The notes: a model not told the origin generated them from the letters alone. A DNA stretch of 64,000 nucleotides from Coix lacryma-jobi var. lacryma-jobi (GCA_009763385.1 CM019826.1:58773127-58837126); one strand, 5' to 3'; positions 29,716 through 42,489 are shown, counted from the first letter of the stretch. Numbers and translations: made by a program.

Positions 29716-30960
29716 CTATTTTAGCCGATACAGGGTGCATGAAGCACGAACAAGATTTATCCGTTAAAACCATGATTTGGTTCAAGATCAAGCAAATCTA
29801 ATCTATCATGCGTATCAGTGGTGTTCGGAAATACAGCCGTAATAAACATGCTAGATCAAATCTACCTTTTTCTTAGATCAAATCACAATTTTATCGAATA
29901 TCTCGAACGCACAACATGTACTCCCTCCGTCCCAAGATATAAGGTGCGATTTGACTTGGTGCGGTCTTCAAAAATATATTTTGACCTATAATTTCTCTCA
30001 TAATATATAATTTATAGAAATAAAAGTTTGATCATTAGAAAGTATTTCTCAATACAAATATAATGCAACTACTTTTGTAGTATAAGTTTTTTATATGTTT
30101 AGGCTAATTGTTAGTCAAAGATAAGAAAGTTTGAATTTTGAAATACGTGCGTGCCTTATACCTTGAGACGGAGGGAGTAATAATCAAGATTGACAAAATA
30201 GTCGATGAGAGGCTTAGATCGGCTATTTTTCCTTAATGTAAGCGTATGAAGCCCTTGGATAGCCGAAACTAAACAACATTTAAGCTTAAGCTAGTTTGCC
30301 AATCTTGATTGGGCAAGATATTGTTTAAATCTAAAGAAAACATTAAAAAGCATAAACAACATCAATAACTTAATGAATCTATTCGTTTGTCAAAACTAAT
30401 AGAGTCGATAACTAGTCAAGATCGACTAAAGCAAGAGATTGATCAGAGTCAAGACAATCTTACAAAAGACGAACTTAAACCGATAACTAACCCATGTCAT
30501 AGCTTAACAAGAGTTTGGTCGATGTCAAATACAACCTTATTGAACAATAACACAAGCCATTGGTGAAACTTACAAGCAAACCGGAGGTCGGTCTAGCCGA
30601 TACAGCCCTGCCAGGTTGAAGGTTTCGCTGAGTTCTACCAACCTCCTACTCCTAGGGGTTTGGCCGGTGGTCGATGTGTTTGATTGATTGAGATGTCATT
30701 TACAAAAATCGGGTTTCTAGTTATTTATAACCTGACAAACTCCTGTTCTAATACGACTAGGATACATAATAATAAAACAAAAGACGATCCGGACTTGAAC
30801 TCCTCGGCCGAACCCGACATGTCTTCAAAGCCCGTCACGTCTGGCCCATATGAATTTTGGTCATGTCTGGACCCAAGCAGGCTTCTTTTATTTTCTGGCC
30901 GATTCTCTCTTTAACAAATCAGCCGTTTGTGCTCACAAAATAATAATCCTTTTTGTCCAA
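29716..30960 (-). repeat. Old Tat-type LTR relic (minus strand)
   Basis: Scattered similarity to the reverse complement of the Tat LTR at 8872. The clearest match is the block TTAATGAATCTATT followed by AATAGAGTCGATAACTAGTC near 30370-30420. No ends or target duplication are recognisable. A MITE is inserted at 29921-30177. Confidence 0.55.
29921..30177. mobile_element. Stowaway-like MITE (257 bp)
   Basis: Terminal inverted repeats start CTCCCTCCGTCCCAAG and end CTTGAGACGGAGGGAG, flanked by TA on both sides (29919-29920 and 30178-30179). TA target and these ends are typical of Tc1/mariner-derived Stowaway elements. No coding. Confidence 0.9.
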
Positions 30961-30984
30961 AATCCGGTGTAAACACGTATAAAT

Positions 30985-31133
30985 GGATTTGTCTTGAAAA
31001 AATAATTTCATAAAAATATATATATATATATCACTTTTTAATAAATATTTTTTAGTATAAAGGAAGTCAAAGTTATACTTTGGAGACCGTGTCAATGTCC
31101 AAAACGTCATCTATTTTCTATACGGAGGAAGTA
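30985..31133. mobile_element. Truncated MITE, same family as 31469-32162
   Basis: Shares the sequence from TCTTGAAAAA through an AT microsatellite and GAGACCGT to the end (GGAGGAAGTA) with the MITE at 31469. The front half is absent. Confidence 0.7.
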
Positions 31134-31468
31134 TAATATAATAAGAGGCTATAAGAAAACTGTATATCGACGTGGAAGAGAAAAAAAAAGTGGATATAAA
31201 CTTACATCCAGCTTAAAAATACAAGAACATCTGTGAGAAAATGAGATGAGCTATAAAAAATCTAATAAATTGGCTAAGAGATGTGCTAACGTCCCCAACA
31301 ACTAGCTATTTAGCTACATAGATGTGACGTGATAAGCAAAAAGTGAGAAAGAGAGTGCTCACTAGCTAGAAGCAAATAACTTATCTATTTTACGTGATCC
31401 AAGAATATATGAGAGTAGTAATATAAAATAGTTTTTTATCTCTTGTCTTCACATCAACTACCTACGTA
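31134..31468. other. AT-rich intergenic stretch
   Basis: No gene, tRNA or clear element seen. It lies between two MITE copies. Confidence 0.6.
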
Positions 31469-32162
31469 CTCCCTCCAGTTTGCTAAAAGAAGTCATTTTG
31501 GACAACGTTTAGGTCAAACATTGAGAATATAAATCATGAAGGACTAGGGATAATTATCTCCGGTCTTTTCTCTGTTTTGTTGTGGTTAGATCTGGCCACA
31601 ATGAAGGACTAGGGAGATTAAGTTTCAGATCAGTCTTCTTCACTCTTCGGTGGTAGAAAGAAGAAGAAGGAAAACACAAGAAAGAAGAAGTTTCTCAACT
31701 CCACCTGCAGGAACGTTGGCCGTCCGTTGGACATCTATTGTCTGGCCTAAAACAATTGTTGCGGAGTATTTGTCTGAGCGGTCATCCATACGAAGCGTCA
31801 AATAGGTTTGAATTTGAGAGTTTGAGCTATTCACAGTGTAGGTGCAATATAGATGAAAATCAGTTTCTGGATATATGTTTTTTCCAGAATACCTGTAATG
31901 TGATGATGTACCAAGCTATATTTTAATATAATTCTTTTTTCGTCTAAAAAAAGAATATAAATCATGAATAACTTTTAAATTATTGAGTTTAGAGATGTGA
32001 AAATCATATAAATAAATTGTCTTGAAAAATACTTTTATAAATATATATATATACCACTTTCTAATAAATATTTTTAAAGAAACAAGTGATCAAAGATACA
32101 TTTTAGAGACCGTATCGCTGTCTAAAATAACTTCTTTTACCATATACATATACTCGAGGGAG
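31469..32162. mobile_element. Stowaway-like MITE split by a retroposed insert
   Basis: Ends CTCCCTCC and GAGGGAG, flanked by TA (31467-31468, 32163-32164). Internal sequence matches the fragment at 30985. A 412-bp insert plus a 16-bp duplicated target lies inside; without them the MITE would be about 266 bp. Confidence 0.87.
31541..31952 (+). mobile_element. Retroposed insert with poly(A) tail inside the MITE
   Basis: Flanked by a perfect 16-bp duplication GAATATAAATCATGAA (31525-31540 and 31953-31968). Its right end is a short A-tract after TTTTCGTCT. Long target duplication plus A-tail shows LINE-type target-primed insertion. Whether it is a truncated LINE end or a processed host transcript cannot be told from sequence alone. 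No long frame. Confidence 0.82.
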
Positions 32163-32164
32163 TA

Positions 32165-32583
32165 GCTAGTACTCGTACTAGTTTATTCAGCCAGCTTGCC
32201 TTGCATCACAGAGCACCCAGGCTGCCAAAAGTGCCCAACCCCCTTCCATCCACGCATTCCGCTACCCCTGGGTCAACAACACGTCCTACCCTACCCCGCG
32301 GGGTCGGGGTGGCGCCCACCCACCCCCGCTTGAAGAGCGTACCCCGCCTCATAAATAAACATCGAGGAAACCGAGCAAAGCCAAGAAAGCTGCCGGCCTG
32401 CCGCTGCCTGCCTTCCTGCTCGCAGTTGCAGTTGCAGCAGCCCCCGCCGCCGCGGAGGAGGTGAAATCAACAGCGACTGTCCCCGGCGGGAACAAAGCAG
32501 GCGAAGCCAGCCGGTCACGGAACCGCCAATTCCCAGCTGCACCCGGCGCCCGGCGCCCGGCGAGTCGGTTCCGTCCCGCGCCG
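32165..32583 (+). promoter_or_regulatory. TBL gene promoter and 5' untranslated region
   Basis: Unique, increasingly GC-rich sequence between the MITE and the start codon. A TATA-like CATAAATAAAC lies at 32349-32359, about 225 bp upstream of ATG 32584. The MITE ends at 32162, so it is part of the proximal upstream region. Confidence 0.55.
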
Positions 32584-35500
32584 ATGCGGATCCCGCGGCG
32601 GAAGGGCGCGGCCGGGCCGCTCGCTGTCGGGGTGCCCAGCAGGCGGGCGCAGGTGGCCGCGGTCTTCGCGCTCGCCACGCTGCTAGGAGTCTCCGTGCTC
32701 TACGACAGCGCCCACATCGCCGCCTCGCTGCGGAGGCACGGCGGCCCGAGGAACTACGCCAAGCACTCCTCCTCCGACGGCGCCGCCGCCGCCGCCTCCA
32801 GCGTCGCGAGGGTAGGCACCTGCCGCTCCTGTTCCTAACCTCTCGCTCGCTCGCTCGGTTGGCTGGCTGCTGTCTGTAAGCTGAAACTACGGTGGTTTCC
32901 GTTTCATCGTGCAGGAGGCGGAGGCGGCGGCGACGACCATAGTGGCGCTAGCGCCGCCGGCGCGGGTAGCGGGGTCGGCGCCGGTGGACGGCGCGGATCG
33001 GGCCGACCCGCTCCCGAACGGGCGGCAGGAGGAGGTCGAGGAGGGCAAGGCGATGCCTGGAGCGACGGCTGGGAGCTCCCTGCTGGATGCGCCGCTGATC
33101 GAGGAGGTGGTGCAGGGAGGAGGCGGAGGCCACGGCGCCGGCGCCGCGCAGGAGCAGTCTCCCGGGACCTGCGACCTGTACAAGGGCCGCTGGGTGTATG
33201 ACGAGTCCCGCGCACCGATGTACAAGGAGTCCGACTGCAGCTTCCTCACGGAGCAGGTCACCTGCACGCGCAACGGCCGCCGCGACGACGACTACCAGAA
33301 GTGGCGCTGGCAGCCCGACGGCTGCGACCTCCCCAGGTACCACCACGACTTCCTTGCTTGTCTGCCACTGCATTCCGTTTATCCTTTCCCCCCCTTTCTA
33401 CAGATACGGTGTTCCATACGTATATGCGCCCGTCCATACGATTACGCGGCCCGGCGCTCCTCGTAGGGTAGGTGCGTGAGCGCTTTCGCTTGCTTACTGG
33501 ATTACTGGAAAGCGGGTGGTGGACGCGTGCTCCTCCTCATGGGCGGCCATCACTCCGCGCTTTCTTCTCTGTTTAGGACCTGCGTCAGTTGAGCGGATCC
33601 GTGTCTGCATCTGAGGGTGGTACAGCAGCCTTTTCGTCTTTGTGCGCTCTGTGTTGACGTGGAGAGACGCCCAACTTGTCTTCCGATGCGCAATTGCGCC
33701 AGCAGTACAGGTGTATTGTAGCTACCTCATCTTGTTCCATTCCTTGTCTCAACACCATTGCTCACTATAAAACACTACCAATTGCCCCATTTTGTAATGA
33801 TTGTAGAAAGAATAACTAATTACGGTTGAAAAAAACCTAAATATCAGCCTTCCAGCATTACCAACATAACTTGTAACCCCTTCATCTTACGGTTGCAAAC
33901 TTGCAATGGTTGGCGATCCAGAATGTTCGCGCTTAGTTTTCTCTTAGCAGCAAGCAGACTCAAATTTTCATCAACGCAAGTGGCTGTAGAGGGTTTCCTA
34001 GCATCTAGACTGCAGAGTACGTTAGGTGAAGTTGATCTGTTAAAGTCTGTACTCATTAGCTGTGTTTCTTGGCAACTAAGATTTGTATATGGGGTACTTA
34101 ATTTGTTAGGTGTTATAATTGATGAGAAAAAGAGACCGCACTCACATCACGCTATGGTCTTCTTTGAATATATTAAGCAATTTATTGTTTGATAGAGAAG
34201 TTCTGTTCGTTAGAGAAAGTTGTTGAATGGGAAGGTAACAGGTTTGGAATCTAAAAAGGAGAAAGAGAAAAAAAAAAGTGGGAGTTGTTGCATGACGTGG
34301 CACCAAGTTCTAGTTTTAACTAACTGCTAACAACTATTGCACTTTGAATATTTGTCGGTAAATTGGTGAATACCCTACTTCGTACTAAAACATGAGCCAA
34401 TAATTGAGCAACATACCCTAGAACCTATCAAATTGGGTAGGGCTGGGCTCACATTTATCAGCATCGAGCACAATTTGTCGCACTCACATCACAGTTTACT
34501 AGTTGTTAGTTTATTTATTTTCTAATGCATGGAGCTATAAGCACTTGAGCTTACTACTTGCATATATGTAGCACGCTAGCAGGCATACTTGCATGCTCCT
34601 TGGTCTGATCTGTTCACCTGCTACATATTACATTACTAAACCATCAAAACAGTGGAAATTTATGAGAAAAATTGTACTTCACATTTAGTCACATCGATCA
34701 GTAGCCACCATGAATCTGGACGCAACTTGTGGGTTAACTATTTCCCGAAATTCAATGGCAAATAAGTTTTGTTGCATGTGCAATGTTGTTTTTTCTATGA
34801 CAAGTGAGTTTTGTTGGATGTTTAGTGATTAGTGTCTCCACCATGGGCCATGGTTGCATATTCAAGTTGGAGAGAAGTTATACTATACATCACTTTCATG
34901 CAAATAAGTCAGAACATTTTATTTAGGTCTTCCTGGTTTGAAAATGCATATAGTTATCATTATGGATTATGCGGATGTTAAATTGTACAAAAGATTCTGG
35001 TGAAAAACCCACAGATTTGTGGCTCAACTAGGGTGTTGCAGAACCCACATGATAGTCTTGTCAAATGCCTGCTAGCCTAAAGCTTAATCTTGAAAGTAGA
35101 TTCACATGTATCTTGCACAAATTTTGTTATGAAACTGATGTGCCTTTTGACAATTCTGTTACAGATTTGAAGCTAAGTTGCTTTTGGAGAAGCTAAGGAA
35201 CAAAAGACTGATGTTTGTGGGGGATTCCCTGAATCGGAACCAGTGGGAGTCCATGGTGTGCCTGGTCCAGTCGGAGGCTCCATGGGAGAAAAAATCTCTT
35301 GTCAAGAATGGTTCTCTTAATGTGTTCCATCTTCAGGTATACTTACTCATCAAGCAGTGATTACTGGCCACTATGAAATCCATTAGAGAGATCATAGAAT
35401 AAATCAGCATTGAAGATCTGTCTGGAATCAGGCTTATCAGATGGTGTTTGTATTAGTAAATTATCACACTGCCAGCCACAATAATTAAGAAAAAAAAAGA

Positions 35501-36643
35501 TAAGAATGCTCAAATTCTGTTTATGCTGAGATTTACTCCCTATCTTCTCTGAATCTTATGGTTAACCCTGATGCGAATTATTTACTTGGAATTGTTTCAG
35601 GAGTACAATGCAACAGTTGAGTTCTATTGGGCTCCTTTCCTAGTGGAGTCAAACTCAGATGATCCAGACATTCATAGCATCACTGACCGCATGATCAAGC
35701 CAACATCGATTGCAAAGCATGCAGCGAACTGGGAAGGGGTGGACTACCTGATCTTCAATACTTACATTTGGTGGATGAACACACCACAGATGAAAACTTT
35801 GTGAGTAATTGTAGACATTAATCCTTGAATCCACACGAACAATGAAAATAGTTTGTTTGACCAATAGACCAACCTTAGGAGTGGTACGTTCTGGATATTT
35901 TTGCTTATGCTTACCCAAGCTACCTTGACTACAGGCATGGTGGATCTTTTTCAAGGAAACATGTTAAGTATGATGAAATAGAACGTGTTGAGGCATACCG
36001 AAAGGTCCTCAAGACATGGTCTGGATGGGTAGAGGCGCACGTAGATCCCAAGAGAACAACGGTCTTATTCATGAGTGTGTCGCCAGTACATATGCAGTAA
36101 GTATCCCCCAACATTGTTCTTGGTTTCAAAATACAGGTTGCCATGGTGCTATTTTTAGTGTTAATGCCTTGTGCCATTTGTCTTTGCACAAATGTACTAC
36201 ACTGGTGATGCTGGGTCTGACCACTGGTGACACATTCATTGTCTTGATCTAGGAGCGAAGGTTGGGGCAGCCCCAATGCCATAAAATGCTTCTCTGAGAC
36301 ACAGCCAGCAATCAACTACACAAAAAAACTGGAGGTGGGCACGGATTGGGATCTCTTCGCGACTGCTCAGCGCGTGACGAGGTCGATGAAGAAGGTACCG
36401 GTGCACTTCATCAACATAACAGCGCTGTCGGAGATCCGCAAGGACGCGCACACCTCTGTGCACACGCTGCGGCAGGGGAAGCTGCTGACGGCGGAGCAGA
36501 AGGCGAACCCGAGGAAGTTCGCGGATTGCATCCACTGGTGCCTCCCTGGTGTGCCAGACACGTGGAATGAGTTTGTTTATGGTCATATCGTGTCGAGCCC
36601 GTTGCCGCCGCAGCAGATAACCGAGGATCAACCTCACAGATGA
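32584..36643 (+). CDS. TBL: Trichome birefringence-like xylan O-acetyltransferase (ESK1/TBL29-type)
   Basis: Exons: 32584-32811, 32915-33336, 35165-35336, 35601-35800, 35935-36096 and 36253-36643. All introns are GT-AG and the phases join, giving 525 codons (524 aa). It has a short basic N-terminus and a single membrane helix at about residues 21-40 (type II Golgi anchor). A low-complexity Ala/Gly stem runs to about 155, then the PMR5N cysteine-rich part starts at CDLYKGRW (about 162). The GDSL box is at 236-239 (Ser238) and the C-terminal DCIHWC motif (D486, H489) completes the catalytic triad. Such enzymes transfer acetyl groups from acetyl-CoA to xylose residues of xylan in the Golgi. Strong similarity to Arabidopsis ESK1/TBL29 through the GDSL region supports xylan rather than pectin as substrate. 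Exon 1 is GC-rich, as in many grass genes. No lesions are seen. The 1.8-kb second intron holds nothing I recognise. Confidence 0.93.
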
Positions 36644-37036
36644 CAGCTAGAAATACTTAGTGAGAAGATTTGTGATCGAGGCCATAAGTTATTTTTTTTC
36701 TAGGTTTAGAAGCCTATGCTGCTGGTTCACCTAAGCATTTGTTGGAAGGTAAGATCGCAGTATAGCCAACAAGCAGCTGTGAACATCCACGATCACCTGA
36801 GGAGCCTTCTCGCAGTGTCTGAATGTGGTCGTTTGAGCCTCTGTGAGGGGAATGCGCGCTTCTGTGCAGTGCTTCTCGTGTTTCTACCTGGTACCGTGGC
36901 ATGTGTACATAATTACCAGAATCCTTCGTGAAATTGTTTCTATTCGTGTAGCAGCAATATTTCTCTAAAATGTGCCAAAAACTTGCCGTTGAGATTTTCA
37001 TCATTTCGTGTGATAGCCAGCACCGACAAACATTAC
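36644..37036 (+). other. TBL 3' untranslated and downstream region
   Basis: Non-coding sequence between the TBL stop and the next MITE. No clear polyadenylation signal can be singled out. Confidence 0.5.
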
Positions 37037-37038
37037 TA

Positions 37039-37318
37039 CTTCCTTCATCCTAAATTATAAGGCATTTCATCTCAAATTATAAGGTATTTCAAGAATCTTG
37101 GAGAGTTAAAGTTTTTCAACTTTGATCAAATTTATATAATAAGATAATAATATTTATGATGTCAATTAAATATAGTTAGATTCTTTATTAGTTATATTTT
37201 CATAATATATATATTTGATGTCATAAATTTTTTATATTTCTCTCTAGAATTTTAGTCAAAGTTGACTCTCCAAGATTCTTGAAATGACTTATAATTTGAT
37301 AATTTGGGATAGAGGGAG
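37039..37318. mobile_element. Stowaway-like MITE (280 bp)
   Basis: Ends CTTCCTTCATCCTAAATTAT and ATAATTTGGGATAGAGGGAG form inverted repeats, flanked by TA (37037-37038, 37319-37320). A further internal inverted repeat (TCAAGAATCTTGGAGAGT and its complement) makes a long hairpin. It lies just downstream of TBL. Confidence 0.87.
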
Positions 37319-38364
37319 TACAACTTTGTCACATAAGCCACGTGCATTGTAGAGAATTTTAGGAAAGGCATTTGTATTGTGGACCCATATATGACTATAC
37401 GAGTTGAGAAACCAGGAGCAAGTTCATTCTTCAAATTAAAGTTCAGAACCCACACCAAATACAAAAAATAAACTGAAATTGAGTTGGAGAAAAATAGGGA
37501 GCTAGATGGCAGCATTGTTATGCACAAGTCTTCTTCTTTAATTCCATCTGCTAACAACTATACGTCCATTTTGTATTTCCGATGAACGTATTCGAACTGG
37601 TAAATCATTCACGTGATCCTGGTGGTCTTCAAAGGTGTATGGATCGACCCAGGGTAACCAAAAGGTTGAATTCCTTCAGGAATTAAGACATTAAGCAGGG
37701 TTCCAGTTGAAACCAAAAAATGTGCCAACGTGGAGATTGAACAATGCTAATAAGTTTCTGGCATCAAGGAAATATGGGAAAATATTTGCTGAAATGACGG
37801 AATTGGGCAGCCAGGCCGATTTCTATGCCCCAAACCGATTAAGTGCCCAGCCGACCACTGTGCCTAGCCTGAAGAAACTGGCCAGGATGGGAAACCAGCC
37901 ATGCTGGTTTTCCTGTGTCTGAACCGATTTGATTACAAATCGATTTGTGATCATTTTGGATGTAGGAAGCTTGAAGATTGTGTTTGGAACTTGTTTCCTA
38001 CTGGGTTAAGACTATCTCCTCGATATAAATGAGAGGATCATGGTTCACTGAGAATTCCAACTTTCAATTGTTAAAAAAACACGACACTTATCCTTTTGCC
38101 CTAACTTTCTCTCTACACTGTTGTTCCTCACGTCTCTTAGTGAGATTTGGCGGCGTGCTAGGTGGCCTTGTTGATTCTAGGACAACCTCCACTTGCTCCT
38201 CCCCGACATGTCTTCCCGAAAGGTGTTTGGGAGTCTACCAACCAAAGAATGCGCTTAAATTCGGCCTAACCAACCGCTCGGTTGGTTTCGTCAATTCATT
38301 GTATTCTTGTTGTGATCAAGGTCATGTGCGACTTTAAGCGGGCTACCCCTCGCTGTGTGTGACC
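37319..38364 (+). other. Retrotransposon-like unresolved stretch
   Basis: No gene. The sequence near 37727-37740 (ACGTGGAGATTG) resembles the polypurine tract that precedes copia 3' LTRs, and what follows may be an old LTR. I could not define its ends. Confidence 0.35.
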
Positions 38365-39465
38365 TGTTGAATTTATAATGGGCTTGGCCCATATTAAATT
38401 TAATAAATCAATAAACACTATGGTTATAATGGGCTACCCCATATTGTTTTGTACCATATGGAAAACCAATTAATTGGTGACTTAACTTATATAGTTAGAT
38501 TTTATTCATCTATATCGAAAAGTTGAAAAAAGGACACAGGAGTGCCACACGCGCGCGCGCTGCCGCTGCCGGGCTGGGTGTGGCGTGGCAGGCCGGCGGT
38601 GTGCGAGCGATTGATTTTGCCACTAATCATCATTGATTGCGGAAGTTTCTTTCTTTTGCATAATGGTGGTTCAGTGCATTTCAATCCTGTCAGTTTCTGT
38701 CTCCTGGTTTCCCCGTCCTTTCTCCTTCCCGCTGACTCTTCTTGTCCTGATGCGAGAACAAGAACGCCTCCCCGTTCCTGTTCTCCACTCTTGGTTGCAA
38801 ACACATAAACACACTGGCCACCACTTCTGCTGCAGATCGTTCTTTCCCGTCCGGTGTCTCGGCACACACAGAGTCACTGGAGAGCACGTGCCTCTGAAGC
38901 TCTTGTCATCTGAGAGTTCTTCTCGTTCTCGGGACGTGTGGCAATTAGGTTTTTGGAGAGCGTCTTCACGACTACTCTGTTTGTGTTCATCTTCTGGATG
39001 CCTCTGGATGTGGATAAGATCGGCACTGCGAACACCTCCTGCATCGACTTTGATCCACTACTTAGAGCAATCGCACTAACCACTCAGGGATGAGTACCAG
39101 TGCGACTGGAGCCTCCGATGCCTTTGGCATTGGAGCCTCCGCAGGGTACTCACTTCATCTTTTGTTTTTTGATATAATAATCATGCCTTTTGTGATGTTT
39201 GTTTTGTTTAATGATATGCACATTGTATCCGCTTTTGTGATTATTCTGTTATAATATATCTATTATGCTCATGTGTCGTTTATCATGTTCATCGTGCCAT
39301 TCATCATATTTATCCTGTTTTGGCTATATATATATATATATATATATGAGTTCTCATGCTGCTGAAATTATTATGTTAGTTATCATAGTTGTTATAATTG
39401 TTAAATGGTTATATTCTCGGATTAAATTGATTATATTGTGCTGGAAATTACATAAATATCTAACA
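38365..39465 (+). repeat. Probable copia LTR (about 1.1 kb)
   Basis: Begins TGTTGAATTTATAATGGG and ends ATCTAACA at 39465, followed at 39475 by CGGTATCAACAC. That is similar to the initiator tRNA-Met primer site but imperfect. It contains a (TA)n microsatellite (39325-39347) and an imperfect 60-bp hairpin at 39092-39151 bounded by GAGTACC/GGTACTC. No second LTR is seen, so it is a relic. Confidence 0.45.
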
Positions 39466-39616
39466 TGACCTAATTCGGTATCAACACACTTTTAAAGAAG
39501 AAGAAGAAGAACAAGATGTAATCTACTAGCAGCATGTCGGAAGACGGGATCAAACCAATCCTTTCATCCCAAAGAACATCAAACATCCGACATCAATCAT
39601 CGAGCTTCTCAAAAAT

Positions 39617-40686
39617 TGAAGGACCGAAAATGGCGACCAGAGGGGGGGGGGGTTGAATGTGATCCTCAAATTTCTCTACAGAAATAGATAGCCTCTGTCC
39701 CAGAAAATCACCCCCAAAACAAGATCACAAGAGAGGGGCAAGTCCATGACCAAACCAGTGGGTTAATACCTTAGGGGATATCCTAAAGGTACAACGGGAC
39801 TGTCAGAAAAGCATCACAAACAAGCGCAAAGCTAGGGACTCGAAAGCTAACAAACAGCAGAATGCCAGACTGTCCAGGAACCGGTCGCGGATTGCCCGAG
39901 GTTCACTGTCAAACTCTTCGGGGTCTACACCAGACGGTCCATAGGTAGAATCCCCAAAACACAACTGTTCTGAAACAGTTCTCGACAGGTCCCGAATTAT
40001 CCGCGGTTTGCACGCCGGACTGTCCGTGGTTCAAACTGAACAGTGCAATTTAGTAAACTGTTGCCTGTGAATAAGTGTCGACGGACTGTCCGTGGTTAGG
40101 TGGCAGACTGTCCGCCATTCACCGGACACAATAAGAACAAAATCTGCTCGAGGACTGTCTGTGCAAGTCCCCGAGGCGTGGACTGTCTGAGGTTGAATCC
40201 CGGACTGTCTGGGAACACCCAGGAAGCACAAAAACAGCTCGGGCAAAACCCAGATCCGATCGGATCTCGACCAAATCAAAAGGGCTTGCAACTAAACTTC
40301 ACTCAGGTGATCTTGCACATGTTGGTGAGCTATTCCTAAGAAATGATGGCTTGAACCCAACGAAATCAAGAGATAACTCAGATCACGTGAAAAGGGAAAA
40401 GTTTGGAGAATGAAAACGAATTCCGCCTGATCTATGTGCTCATGTGGTTTCTGAGAAAATCCTTCAGTGGAAAGATGTATCTCACGTCCTAGCACAAGAT
40501 GGTTCAAACAGAATCGCAATCCATCCCTCAAATCGGAAGAACTCACAAAATCACCGAGAGGGAAAAACGAAGAACACGAAGAACACAATCACGAACTCGA
40601 AAAGATTTTAGCAAAAAGCCATAAGGCTAGAAGGAGATTACTGTCTTCCTTACTGAAATCCAAATACACAGAGGAAAGATTGTCGT
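39617..40686 (-). repeat. Sirevirus-like copia LTR, truncated by the next element
   Basis: Starts TGAAGGACCGAAAATGGCG, matching the LTR at 3609, and contains repeated GGACTGTCCG motifs (about 39868-40215). No primer site stands before it, so it is a 3' or solo LTR. At 40686 it is cut off by insertion of the gag-only Athila element, whose LTR starts at 40687. Confidence 0.75.
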
Positions 40687-42475
40687 TGTTGACACTCCTT
40701 AATGGAATCACCCTAAGAATGAACCGGATAAATAATAATCTAGTGAAGGCAATAAAGAGTGTACATGACACTACTAACTTCACTTAGCGTCAAGTTGTCA
40801 TCCCCAACATGAAGCTAGCAATGTAATTATATCAAGGCACTGGATTGAAAGATAAGTATTTACCCGCAAGCGCACAGATAAATATATCCGTTGTAGAAGC
40901 ATTTCACCCAAGCTAGTCTCAGGTATCGTTATTTATATTTAGCCTAGAGACTAATCAATTCAAAGTATGGTGGTATTATACTAATGAGGACTTAACAACA
41001 TTCAATATGGCACACACTTGTAATAAAGACTGATAACACACTTATTACTCCAAACATGGATCAGATTACAGAGTAAATGATAATGATAAATGATAAATGA
41101 TAACAGAGATCTGATCAATCAAAGATAATCTTAGAACAGTACTACCTAGCAAGTGATGATTAGAACAGGCATTAATAAGAAACATTCCTAAGTTATTCTA
41201 ATTACAAGTCATAGCATACATTGATTAGTGCAAACATATTTGGCAATCACTGGCTAGGTCACATCATATTTATAATCAAGAGGCAACTCCATAGTAAAGA
41301 TGCCAAATAGAGTAACCCCTGAACCATGAGTTAACTGAGTCATACTGAACACTACATTCGGGAGGTGGAATACAAAGGACTCAACAGGAATATCACACCC
41401 GCGATCTACCACTCTATCCGGAACATAGGACACATTCGCAGATAAATAGTGTATAGGCACCACGCCTACACATCATCTATCACCCACCCGTTGTACTTTA
41501 AGATGAGCGCTATACGAACATGAGTACAAACATAAAGATGAACTATTTATGCCAAATATATAATCAAAGCATACTATAAGCAATATAATTAAGAATATAA
41601 TAGTTGATGTCTTAGTCATATCAATTGTATTGCTATCTAGAGCATAAAGATGAACAATAAGGTGAATTAGATCATCGAGAAGAACTAAAGTACAAACTAG
41701 AACATGAACTAGAACAGGATTATGAACTAGAAGATGAACTAGACGATGAACTAGAACTAGACGACGAAGTAGAACATAAACAATGATGAACTAGAAGAGC
41801 AATGATGAAATAGATCCATAATGTTAATACAAGAGAGAAGATCTTGGGTTTACCGAGCCTTCTCGTGACTAGATCAGGAATCCAAGCGAAGCTTGCCTCC
41901 TCTAATCCTATTCTATCTAACTATTCTAGGTGGATGTAGTTCTAGGGCTTCCGATTGATCTCCTTCTCTGGTGATTCTGATGATGATCTGATCTAATGAT
42001 GAATGTGATGCCTGATGCCCTGGAGACTGGGGTCTGAGGCTGTTTATATAGCCCTGGGCGAGGAATTGTAGCTGTTGGATCAAACCGACCGACTTAAGGT
42101 ACGACCGAGATGCATCCTAGAGGTCGGTGGAGGAAGATTCCAGAAGAAGGAGACGTGGGGGCCCTGAACCAGACCGACCAGTGGGCCCAGGGGACCGGTC
42201 GGTCCCACAGGTCAGGGTCCCGGGGTGCCTCGCCTCGTGGTGTCCTCTGGAGTCTTCTAGAAACTTCCTGACGTGGCGGTGGAGTTATCTCCCGTCGGTT
42301 TCCTTCTAGGGGAAGCTATCTGTGTTGATTTCCTGGTTTAGTCCCTGTAGAACCACAATTCACCAAAACTCGTGGAATATTGTCAGTTGAAACCCTAATC
42401 CTTTGTTGGTGATTGAATTCATACCCTTTTCATATTTATTTATCCTTTAATTGTGATAGATAACCAGTGTCAACA
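40687..42475 (-). repeat. 3' LTR of the gag-only element (1789 bp)
   Basis: Perfect 9-bp inverted ends (TGTTGACAC/GTGTCAACA). It contains repeated GAACTAGA-type units near 41690-41790 and a GGACCGGTCGGTCC palindrome near 42194, a different motif from the palindromes of the other Athila element. TATA-like GTTTATATAGCC is at 42040-42051 as written on the plus strand. Confidence 0.82.
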
Positions 42476-42489
42476 ACTCCCCCAAGCTT
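42476..42489 (-). other. Polypurine tract of the gag-only element
   Basis: On the minus strand AAGCTTGGGGGAGT directly precedes the 3' LTR. Confidence 0.8.

Noticed and set aside
33337..35164. Possible gene or element inside the second TBL intron
   Set aside because: Only short frames, no terminal repeats or target duplications. It reads as plain intron.
39325..39347. (TA)n run as a regulatory element
   Set aside because: A simple microsatellite, similar to those at 31018 and 32040. No supporting context.
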